DNA of 23,285 nt from the NCBI GenBank assembly GCA_002751075.1, contig NAOQ01000133.1, positions 6,398 through 29,682 on the forward strand, in the 5' to 3' direction. The stretch comes from Ichthyophonus hoferi. Lineage: Eukaryota > Opisthokonta > Ichthyosporea > Ichthyophonida > Ichthyophonidae. Made by a program: the position numbers and the translations under genes. The notes under the pieces were generated by a model that saw nothing but the letters and a program-made list of their open reading frames with translations, made no database searches and was not told the origin of the DNA. Of the stretch, positions 10,299 to 18,303 are shown piece by piece; position 1 is the first letter of the stretch; each line of letters starts with the position of its first letter.

Positions 10299-11600
10299 TT
10301 AAAAAGCCAGACGATAAAACTCCGCCTCATAAAACGCATCTAAACCTTCAGTAGGTGCTAAAGGAACCGCGGCCTTTTTAGGGATCTGAGGAGCTGCGGT
10401 GATAATGGTGGTCTTAGGAGCCACAGTGGTAGTGGTGGTCTTAGGAGCCACAGTGGTAGTGGTGGTCTTNNNNNNNNNNNNNNNNNNNNNNNNNNNNNNN
10501 NNNNNNNNNNNNNNNNNNNNNNNNNNNNNNNNNNNNNNNNNNNNNNNNNNNNNNNNNNNNNNNNNNNNNNNNNNNNNNNNNNNNNNNNNNNNNNNNNNNN
10601 NNNNNNNNNNNNNNNNNNNNNNNNNNNNNNNNNNNNNNNNNNNNNNNNNNNNNNNNNNNNNNNNNNNNNNNNNNNNNNNNNNNNNNNNNNNNNNNNNNNN
10701 NNNNNNNNNNNNNNNNNNNNNNNNNNNNNNNNNNNNNNNNNNNNNNNNNNNNNNNNNNNNNNNNNNNNNNNNNNNNNNNNNNNNNNNNNNNNNNNNNNNN
10801 NNNNNNNNNNNNNNNNNNNNNNNNNNNNNNNNNNNNNNNNNNNNNNNNNNNNNNNNNNNNNNNNNNNNNNNNNNNNNNNNNNNNNNNNNNNNNNNNNNNN
10901 NNNNNNNNNNNNNNNNNNNNNNNNNNNNNNNNNNNNNNNNNNNNNNNNNNNNNNNNNNNNNNNNNNNNNNNNNNNNNNNNNNNNNNNNNNNNNNNNNNNN
11001 NNNNNNNNNNNNNNNNNNNNNNNNNNNNNNNNNNNNNNNNNNNNNNNNNNNNNNNNNNNNNNNNNNNNNNNNNNNNNNNNNNNNNNNNNNNNNNNNNNNN
11101 NNNNNNNNNNNNNNNNNNNNNNNNNNNNNNNNNNNNNNNNNNNNNNNNNNNNTAGTGGTGCTCTTAAGAGCTACAGTGGTAGTGGTGGCCTTAGGAGCTA
11201 CGGTGGTAGTGGTCTTTATTGGAGTCACTTTGAAGTAAAGTTTTCTGCCATAGATAGAGACAATAGGACCAGTGCAAGAATTGATTGGACCATTAGGGGC
11301 TGGATGAGACCAAGCTATCTCCTTATACTTACACGCAGGATCACTATAGCGTTGGTAAGTAATATGGCCAGTAACGGGATCATAACTGGTAATATCAAAG
11401 AAATTGGTAAATATAGATGAAGCTTTTGTGCATTTACCGAAGACTACTACAGTGCACTGAGTCTTAGAAATTAAAAGATATTGAGGATCCTGGGTACATT
11501 GGTCATCACTGTAGGTACAAAATTTACCAGTCTTGAATACGGGGTCGGCAGAGGCCAACATGGCAACCGCAAACCAAGTAATCAATCTAGTGGTCAACAT
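10299..11600 (-). CDS. Secreted six-cysteine protein with Thr-rich 9-residue tandem repeats, interrupted by an assembly gap
   Basis: Family not recognised. The first ATG in frame is at 11600; an apparent longer frame to 11621 begins with TTG and is not used. Residues 1-18 form a signal peptide with a likely cut after LASA. Residues 19 to about 125 are a compact domain with cysteines at 28, 35, 49, 57, 90 and 109 (CTYSDDQC, QCTVVVFGKC, DPACKYK, NSCTG), suitable for three disulfides. From about residue 128 the protein is a KTTTTTVAP-type tandem repeat, probably an O-glycosylated stalk. The C-terminus is a unique Pro/Ala-rich tail ending YEAEFYRLAF. No intron, GPI-type tail or transmembrane helix is visible. 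Nominal length is 433 residues including 683 unknown bases, so the true repeat number is unknown. A cell-wall or extracellular mucin-like role is inference. Confidence 0.75.
   Translation of the reverse strand: MLTTRLITWFAVAMLASADPVFKTGKFCTYSDDQCTQDPQYLLISKTQCTVVVFGKCTKASSIFTNFFDITSYDPVTGHITYQRYSDPACKYKEIAWSHPAPNGPINSCTGPIVSIYGRKLYFKVTPIKTTTTVAPKATTTTVALKSTTXXXXXXXXXXXXXXXXXXXXXXXXXXXXXXXXXXXXXXXXXXXXXXXXXXXXXXXXXXXXXXXXXXXXXXXXXXXXXXXXXXXXXXXXXXXXXXXXXXXXXXXXXXXXXXXXXXXXXXXXXXXXXXXXXXXXXXXXXXXXXXXXXXXXXXXXXXXXXXXXXXXXXXXXXXXXXXXXXXXXXXXXXXXXXXXXXXXXXXXXXXXXXXXXXXXXXXXXXXXXXXXXXXXXKTTTTTVAPKTTTTTVAPKTTIITAAPQIPKKAAVPLAPTEGLDAFYEAEFYRLAF
10399..11222. repeat. 27-bp coding minisatellite around the gap
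   Basis: The unit on the plus strand begins GTCTTAGGAGCCACAGTGGT and is 27 bases long, encoding the 9 residues KTTTTTVAP on the minus strand. Copies beside the right edge of the gap (11153-11222) are more diverged (VALKSTT, APKATTTT) than those at the left (10417-10469), which look nearly identical. This suggests recent expansion at the C-terminal end. Confidence 0.85.
10470..11152. other. Assembly gap (683 unknown bases)
   Basis: A run of N lying entirely within the 27-bp tandem repeat of the secreted protein gene, where short reads would fail to assemble. The size may be an estimate. Confidence 0.99.
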
Positions 11601-13129
11601 CTTGAAATTTTTAAATGCCAAGGACTTCGATGCAAATGCATATTACAAAAAAGTTCTAGGTTTATGTACTTCTTAAAACCCATTGTAATTGGTTAATCTG
11701 AATATTCTTTTATCCGTGTTTTTATTGGCTTACAATTTGATTGTAGCAAGCAATCAGTTATATTATGGATCAATGATAAGCATTTCGCGTACTAGGAGTA
11801 GTCATCTCTATCCAATAATATCTTCCATTCTGTCCTATTTGTCAGGCAAGTTTGTTTCTGCTGCTACACATCCAATACAAATCCTGGATTCTACAATTTC
11901 ATTCTACTAAGGAATTTTAGGAATTTCTATTTTAGATCAAGGGCTTCACCATAAACCAGCCAGTCGGTCAGTACTTTATATGTATTGGGTGCTATTCCTA
12001 TTACTATTGTCTATATACTTATATATAATACTACGTTATTATGTATCTTTTTAAATATATATATATTCATATACTTTAATAATTGTTTATATCAATAGTT
12101 TTCATAATACATGACATAGCACATTAATCCGTTGAAGTCTACGTAGCCAGACCTTTAACGGATCTTTTACCCAATGAGCATTTCGGTCACTGAAACGGAA
12201 ACGAATTTGTTCAGAATTTTTTTCCCAGAATCTAGATCCAACACAAAAGTAATAACAACAGCACTTTGACACTTATATATATATATATATGAATTGCCGG
12301 AAAAAGAATATTTGGAAGATACTTTTGGACTATGGGATGTCTTTATTGAATTAGGTTAATATGAATAACAAATTACTGTCTCTGAAAAAAAAATCACCTG
12401 AAATAGCGTTATAGATAACTTTACCGTAAATGGCGTAGTATGATTTTTAGCAAATCTATTAAATGCAACTAAATATTCATGAGAAATTAGCCGAACGCTG
12501 AGTTTAGACCCATATGATTTAGAAAAGTTTGCATATGTAATTAATGGGCCCATGCTTGATTCTACAGCATTAAATGCGTTGGTCTATATATATAACATAA
12601 CGGTTGTGTGCATATGTTATTTATATATTTATGTGCATATATACAAAAACAAATATACTTTTATCTGTGAAAATATTATTTGGAATACAGGTAAAGCTTT
12701 CAAATTTCATGTTTGAAACAATAATGGGCTCGTATTTAATTTTGATTTTTTATATAATTTAGCAACCCATTTAGGTATGTGGGCTAGGGGAATATAATCT
12801 TATTGCACAAGAATTATATATAGTTTTTTATAAGAAATTTATAAAAATAAAAATAAAATGAGATTACGAAGAGAAAGGCTTTTGCAAATATGAAAGCTTT
12901 GGAATCTTTGACTATCTTCCAAAAACACTTAGAAAAGACAAGGTAACAAACGAAGATAAAATTAAATATATTATCGGTTTTGTTTTGTGTTGTATAGCCA
13001 CACCAACATCGCAAATTAAATATAACTACATATAATTTTGTCGGGAAAATTCTATTTATAACTTATTCATGTTTAAAAGAGTACTTTTCATATCTTATAC
13101 TTTAATCTAATAAAATTGTGAAGGTGGAG
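11601..13129. other. Intergenic region upstream of the secreted protein gene
   Basis: A CCAAT motif on the minus strand (about 11683-11692) lies some 90 bases before the secreted protein ATG, and no clear TATA box is seen. Open frames at 11689-11910 (+) and 12356-12553 (-) have no recognised domain. The rest is AT-rich sequence without RNA genes or long repeats. Confidence 0.45.
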
Positions 13130-13285
13130 TATTGGAAATAGTAAATATAGACAGGAAAGCCCCAGTTGTCTAGATCTTTTAAGGAGAAGGGATACCGAAT
13201 TAAGGAGGGTATAAACGTTTCCCTTTGTATACACGGAGTACAGATATAAGAAAACATTTTTATTATTAAACAATTAAGCAGAAGT
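13130..13285 (+). repeat. LTR-like dispersed repeat R1, partial third copy
   Basis: About 155 bases align with the first part of the R1 copies at 15819 and 16723. Shared segments include TATTGGAAATAGTAAATATA (against TGTTGGGAATAATAAGTAGA), GAATTAAGG, and CACGGAGTACAGATAT followed by TTTTTATTATTAAACAA. Only the 5' portion is present. Treated as an old, incomplete solo-LTR-like fossil. Confidence 0.6.
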
Positions 13286-13827
13286 TAAGTACTAAACCCA
13301 TAAAGTTGCTAAGACTACGAGAGTTAACTTAATTGGACAGTCAGTTGCCCCAATACTAATATGGACTGCTGTAACTCCCCCTATTGTCTGCTTTAAAAAG
13401 AAAACTGACATTTCATCAATCATATAAAACACAACAGTAAATTGGTAGAGTAACAGGTTATTTGAAATATCCTTCCACTTTAAATTATTTTCAAGTTTTA
13501 ATATTATACTGGTGGGACCTTTTTTAAAAGTATTTTGTTCTTATATTCAGACGTACTACTGATTTTTTGGAACATTTATAATGTGTTAAAGTGTTAAGTA
13601 TTATTTCGCTAACATGTACGACAATGGATAAATTATCTATTGAACTTGTGTAGTAGTGATTCAGATTGAGATTAATTCTTGCATACCTTGTTATATTAGA
13701 TATGTAATTCGATTCAAATTCAGTCACACCATATTACTTATTTCATATGCAAGTAGCTAAAGGAATAAAGGCCGTGACCACTCACCAGAGTAGTTATTAA
13801 TAGCAGGGCATTACAAAATAGTGATTG
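13286..13827. other. Intergenic stretch, nothing recognised
   Basis: AT-rich sequence between the partial R1 copy and the first R2 copy. The minus-strand frame at 13524-13727 has no protein-like character. Confidence 0.4.
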
Positions 13828-14014
13828 TGTTGGAAATAGAAATAGTATCTATTTGTACTGAATTTTATTTGACGTACAGTGTGCTTATTTTTTCCGAGTT
13901 ATTCTAAGTAGTTATCAATAGGTAAGGGGCAAGCCAAAATCTTTTTAAATTTTGCATATAGAGCACAAAATTATTCTGAAATCAGGGACGCTTTTAAATT
14001 TCTGTAGGAATCTA
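13828..14014 (+). repeat. LTR-like dispersed repeat R2, forward copy
   Basis: About 187 bases that reappear, diverged and inverted, at 14881-15067. Shared blocks in order: TTGGAAATAGAAATAGTATC, TTTGACGTACAGTGTGC, TAGTTATCAATAGGTAAGG, CACAAAATTATTCTG and GGGACGCTTT. It begins TGTTGG, like R1 and like many Ty1/copia-type LTRs. No coding remains adjoin it. Confidence 0.6.
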
Positions 14015-14522
14015 TAAATACATCAATAACTTCTCGGTAAATGGTGAGGAAATCTCAACACTCCGATTGCTAAATTTAAATTAAATTAATTGGAAATCTG
14101 GATCGGAGTGCAATAAATTAAATTAAGATCTACACGGTTGATTTTGCAAACGGAATTACAGCGCGGTAGAATAAACTGCGATTTCGTTCCCGTTTGAAAA
14201 CCTTTTTTACACTTCCCTTCTCTCGGGGAGTTCCACTTCCAACCCCCTGCTTTTCTAAAAACAGATTTAATACTTTCTAATTATATTATAAAACATAAAC
14301 CCTAAAACTTAACCCTGAACCTAACCTAAATTTTAGGTAATATTTTTATTTATATAGGCGATTTAGGTGCCAAATAACCGTTTCAAGACCGTCAAATTTT
14401 CAATTTGCCTGCCTCGATATTTCCAAGTAAGTAGTTTGCTTATTTTTAAAAGGGCAAGATTGTACTGGAGGGTATCAGTTTTCCCATTTGTTTTTACCCA
14501 GTAAACAATAGGTAAAGTTCTT
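14015..14522. other. Spacer between R2 copies, left part
   Basis: Contains a perfect 9-base inverted repeat, CACTCCGAT at 14059-14067 and ATCGGAGTG at 14102-14110, flanking an A/T-only-rich 34-base loop. A C/A-rich stretch resembling degenerate CCTAA units lies near 14295-14330. No gene is seen. Confidence 0.45.
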
Positions 14523-14645
14523 ATTGATTTGATGTGTATAAGAAAGTCAACAAACTGACGATTAACGTTCTGATTGGATTAATGTGTATAAGAAAGTCAA
14601 CAAACCAACGAATAACATTCTGATTGGTTTGATGTATACTTATTT
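14523..14645. repeat. 50-bp tandem repeat, about 2.3 copies
   Basis: Copies begin at 14531, 14581 and (partial) 14631, giving a period of 50. The unit starts GATGTGTATAAGAAAGTCAA and ends with CTGATTGG. The first two copies differ at a handful of bases. It lies between the two inverted R2 copies. A related fragment (GATTGGTTTGTTGTGTATA) occurs near 17472-17490. Confidence 0.75.
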
Positions 14646-14880
14646 GGTGTTTCCCCATTATTTGCATATAATAAGTTCCCAGAATAATCATAAAGATGAT
14701 ACTTCTGTGACTGATTGCTTTTACGGTTTTTCAGTCGCTAAATTTATATTCTGTCTTTTGATTCTCAAATGGTAAAAATTTGTCTTCCAGATTATTTTTT
14801 ATAAGACCAACTAGTTTAGTCCGATACAGTCAAACTAATTAGAGAATACTTGCAGAGTGCGGATCTATGATTATAGTAGC

Positions 14881-15067
14881 TTCGATCAGGCAAGAAGTAT
14901 AAAGCGTCCTTAAATCCAGAACAATTGTGAGTTCTGCATGTAGAACCCACAAAGAGTTTAACTTGTCCTTTACCTATTGATAACTACATGGAGCAACTAG
15001 AAGAAGGTAATGCACACCGTACATCAAATAGAATTTAGTACAACAGATATTAGTTCTATTTTCAATA
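14881..15067 (-). repeat. LTR-like dispersed repeat R2, reverse copy
   Basis: Reverse-complement partner of 13828-14014. On the minus strand it reads TATTGAAAATAGAACTAATA, then TTTGATGTACGGTGTGC, TAGTTATCAATAGGTAAAGG, CACAATTGTTCTG and AAGGACGCTTT. Identity is roughly 70-75 percent by eye. The two copies face away from an 866-base spacer in inverted arrangement. Confidence 0.6.
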
Positions 15068-15818
15068 CCATCCTTACATTCGGTTATATATTACCTATTG
15101 AGGTTTGTGCAAAATCGTTGACACGTAGTTCGGCCAAAGTTTTGATAACAAACAGACCGTCAAATAATCGGTCCATTATTAGTTAATTGGATAACGTTTT
15201 TACCCATGCAAATTGATTTGTCAATACATAGTATAAGCACTTACATTAATGAATTAGCTAGCAAGCCACGCATATAAAGAGATTATCGAAATAAGATCAG
15301 ACAATTATAGTGGGCCTCAGTAATCTTCTGTGAATTTCATTAGCCACTAAGGACCTTTACGATCGGTCCCAATACACAAATTGAACAGCTGTGTTAACCA
15401 TAGTTAACATCCGCGATAAACCAAGGTCGGGAAAAGGTTAAAAGGAAAAAAAACAACCAATAAAGGGCCCACACCATCTCACACATGCGTAAGATATCGA
15501 TACGGGAAAAATACTTTTTTTTTTTGTAACACAGATAAAGCGTTGCACTTGTTATCTGTTAAACAATATCATAATATATATATATAGTCAATTAGATGAT
15601 TAGAAGGTACTACTTGATCAGTATATTGTAATCATAGCATTCTATTATAATTGTCATTTCCCATTGTAATATTTAGTCCACCATGGGCACTTAAGTGCAA
15701 TAATCAGCGCCCAAATATTTCACTCTTACAAGAGTCAGAACTTTTTACTAACATTAAATAGTGCTATTAGTTCATCTCTTTCTGATCAATCTCATTGTGC
15801 AATATTTTCATTAGCACC
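15068..15818. other. Intergenic stretch, nothing recognised
   Basis: AT-rich DNA between R2 and R1 copies with an A run (about 15445-15455), a T run (15515-15526) and a short (TA)n run near 15575-15586. No coding or RNA gene is seen. Confidence 0.4.
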
Positions 15819-16210
15819 TGTTGGGAATAATAAGTAGAGAGAGAATCATTCCTGTGACCTATATTTGTTTAGAAGGAAAGATAATACCAAATTAAGGGGC
15901 GTTTAAAAGTGTCCCTTTACATACACGGAGTACAGATATGCCAAGACACATTTTTATTATTAAACAAGTCAGTAAGATTTGCCATCTGGACCCAAAACAT
16001 ATGATATGAAATAACTTACATATTATATAGTTGCAGGATTTATACCGTTGGTTGGTTCAGTTTTCATAGATCGCCTTAGATTGTCATCTAAGATCAATAG
16101 ATTGCACTATTTTCCCAGGCAACATAAACATATGTAATAATAATTGCTAATAAATGCTTATAGCTATATAAAAAAGTATCCAAATTAATTAAATACTTCT
16201 GTTTTAATAC
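15819..16210 (+). repeat. LTR-like dispersed repeat R1, copy 1 (about 392 bp)
   Basis: Aligns along its length with 16723-17150. It starts TGTTGGGAATAATAAGTAGA and ends near TTCTGTTTTAATA. Shared blocks: CCTATATTTGTTTAGA, GGGGCGTTT, GAGTACAGATAT, TAGTTGCAGGAT, ACCGTTGGTT, GATTGCACTATTTTCCCAGG and AAATTAATTAAAT. The TGTTGGGAATA start is typical of Ty1/copia-type LTRs in fungi, but no protein evidence supports the family. No target duplication is evident. An old fossil. Confidence 0.7.
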
Positions 16211-16722
16211 TCTTCCTTGACCTAGGCAAATTATATCACCCAGGGCATAAAAATATAAAAAAGGAATATGCAAAGAAGCTTAACATGATGATTACTTAGC
16301 CGTAGGCTCGGGGCTCACTAAGTGAACTAGATAATCCCTTATGACATTCATAAGTGACTGTGGCATGGTACCTAAAGTAAAAAAAAAGAAAGTTAACCAA
16401 ACTGTATGTTAAATGTTCCTGCTTGCTCTGGATCTGGCTTTGTTGTAGACTCTGACTCTGTTTTAGCCTTTGGCATCTGGCGTCTGACAGCTGGCAGCTA
16501 AGGATATGTGGGTGTTACCCAGTTGTTTGTACGTTACCTTGGTGTCACTTTGATGCTGGAAGTGTTGATGATAGTGCATAGGTGTAATAAAATTGGATTT
16601 TCACACGTAGAGGTCAGTGGATAGATGTAGAGTTAGGATGAAGTGTTTTCAGCATTCGTGGATTGCTGACTTCATAGGAATTACCAGGTTTGGCAACCAT
16701 GAGAAACTATTTAAACCTTCTC
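16211..16722. other. Spacer between two R1 copies (512 bp)
   Basis: No recognisable retroelement coding remains, primer site or polypurine tract. A short hairpin ACTTAG...CTAAGT lies at about 16295-16324. If the flanking R1 copies belong to one element it would be a very short non-coding one; two independent solo LTRs are as likely. Confidence 0.45.
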
Positions 16723-17150
16723 TGTTACCATAATGGTAATAATAAGTAGAGACAGGAGCGTTCTCGTGGCCTATATTTGTTTAGAGGGAGAGAGAATATC
16801 GAATTAAGGGGCGTTTGAACGTATCTCTTTGCATACACAGAGTACAGATATACTAAGACACATCCTTATTATTCAACAGGTCAGCAGGCCTTGCCGCCAT
16901 TGGCAGGATGCCTAAAAAATATGCCATCTGAACCCAAAAAAAATGATCTGAAATGGTTTATATATTACATAGTTGCAGGATCTCTACCGTTGGTTAGTTC
17001 AATTTTTAATAAATCACCTTGGAATGTTATCTAGCATCAACAGATTGCACTATTTTCCCAGGCTACATATGTAATAATAATTGCTAATAATATTAAATAT
17101 AGCTATATATAAAAATACCCAAATTAATTAAATATTTCTGTTTTAATGCA
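16723..17150 (+). repeat. LTR-like dispersed repeat R1, copy 2 (about 428 bp)
   Basis: Starts TGTTACCATAATGGTAATAA and ends TTCTGTTTTAATGCA, so it has TG...CA ends as LTRs do. It is about 75-80 percent identical by eye to copy 1, with a roughly 30-base segment (TTGCCGCCATTGGCAGG region) absent from copy 1. The divergence suggests considerable age. Confidence 0.7.
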
Positions 17151-17565
17151 CCTAAGCGCATCAAGGCATAAACTCCCTTTGAATTAGAGCAGAGGTATAA
17201 TTAGAGCCAGTTGCCCAGAGAAACTGTAATATGCACCCTCCTTAGAATCTCTACCACTTCAATTTAGACTTGAGGACAGATCAAATCAATTAGCTATTAC
17301 CACCGCTAGCCCAGCAAGAGCAACTATTATGCAACACTCAATTGGTGCCTCTGAATATCGTGGACAAGTCACTAGAGCTATCACAAATTGTTATAAGGTT
17401 AATAGAAAGTCGTTGTCCAAGTTACTGGTCTATATCCCATTGATTAGGAATTTCCAAGTGTGTAAAGTCCAGATTGGTTTGTTGTGTATACGAAATACTT
17501 AACCACTATGTCATAAACTAGTATTTTGACAGCAACTTCCTGTTTATCTTAATAAGTAACCATAG

Positions 17566-17907
17566 CAAAATGTAAGAAGAGTGGTAGCAAGAACAAAAGG
17601 TGATCTATCTAAGCGTGGCGAGGAAGTTATATTGCAATCGCTAGAAAAACATATTACTCAATCTCAATTACGATCGTTATTTCAATTACGCGCCGTGGGA
17701 AATGCGTCTGAATCAACCAATGAGAATAGATCTATTGGTTCTTGGAGATATACTTTATCTAGCCAGGTAAAAAATACATTGCATTCTATCTTAAATATCA
17801 ACACACTAATTACTGCTCTAATTAGCGTTATTCAATTGGGACCAAACTTAGGATACCCTGAGGAGTACATAAGAACACCAGCAACTTCTAGTTCAAGCAC
17901 AAATTAA
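17566..17907 (+). other. Open frame of about 113 codons without ATG; unidentified
   Basis: The frame is preceded by a possible acceptor (ACCATAG at 17559-17565) and ends in TAA at 17905-17907. It contains no methionine codon, so it can only be an exon or a relic. The first half is basic and Gln/Leu-rich (EEVILQSLEKHITQSQLRSL). The second half holds a hydrophobic stretch (about 20 residues of Leu, Ile, Thr) and a Ser/Thr tail (TPATSSSSTN). No family recognised. It could be a last exon, a fossil piece of a mobile element, or chance. Confidence 0.25.
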
Positions 17908-17982
17908 GTCACGATATACGACATATAATTACTAAGAACCATCAAGCTCTATTACCGCATGCAGTAAGAGTTGAATAAAACA

Positions 17983-18003
17983 CTTTATATATATATATAT
18001 ATA
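17983..18003. repeat. TA microsatellite
   Basis: Perfect TA dinucleotides over about 20 bases. Simple repeat. Confidence 0.85.
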
Positions 18004-18303
18004 ATGTCCAATTAAACTTTTTCAATTTTTGAAGTAACCTAAATACTAAACCATATCTAATAATATCCCTAGAAAAACAACCATCTGATATCCTAGGGAA
18101 TCTACACAAGCACAGCACTTACTTCACTTCAACTCACAAGAGGCGGCATGTTAAAACCCCATTTTCCATCCTACAGTTTCTAAATCAAACAAAGAAGGTA
18201 ATGATCTGTCAATAAAGCACCTACAATGCGAGTTTACTATTTGTGAGAAACCTGCAACTCCTTCTCAAGTGGAGTCCAGTCTCAGCTATGCATCCTCCGA
18301 CAG

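Larger units (their letters stand above)
17151..18303. other. Region with unassigned open frames
   Basis: Two plus-strand open frames without an initiating ATG lie here (about 17229-17502 and 17566-17907). Neither contains a domain I recognise. A (TA)n run lies at 17983-18003 and a possible polyadenylation signal AATAAA near 17956. Given the adjacent R1 copies, decayed element coding is possible but unproven. Confidence 0.35.

Noticed and set aside
10399-11238. Plus-strand Val-rich frame across the gap
   Set aside because: Antisense shadow of the Thr-rich repeat of the secreted protein.
11601-11621. Seven-residue N-terminal extension of the secreted protein
   Set aside because: It would start at TTG; the ATG at 11600 directly precedes a proper signal peptide.
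11689-11910. Plus-strand open frame beginning with a hydrophobic stretch
   Set aside because: It starts at TTG, overlaps the likely promoter of the secreted gene and has no domain.
12356-12553. Minus-strand open frame with some protein-like composition
   Set aside because: No recognised domain, no usable splice sites and no context; noted only as a possible relic.
15819-17150. A complete LTR retrotransposon bounded by the two R1 copies
   Set aside because: The 512-base spacer has no element coding remains, primer site or polypurine tract, and no matching target duplications are seen.
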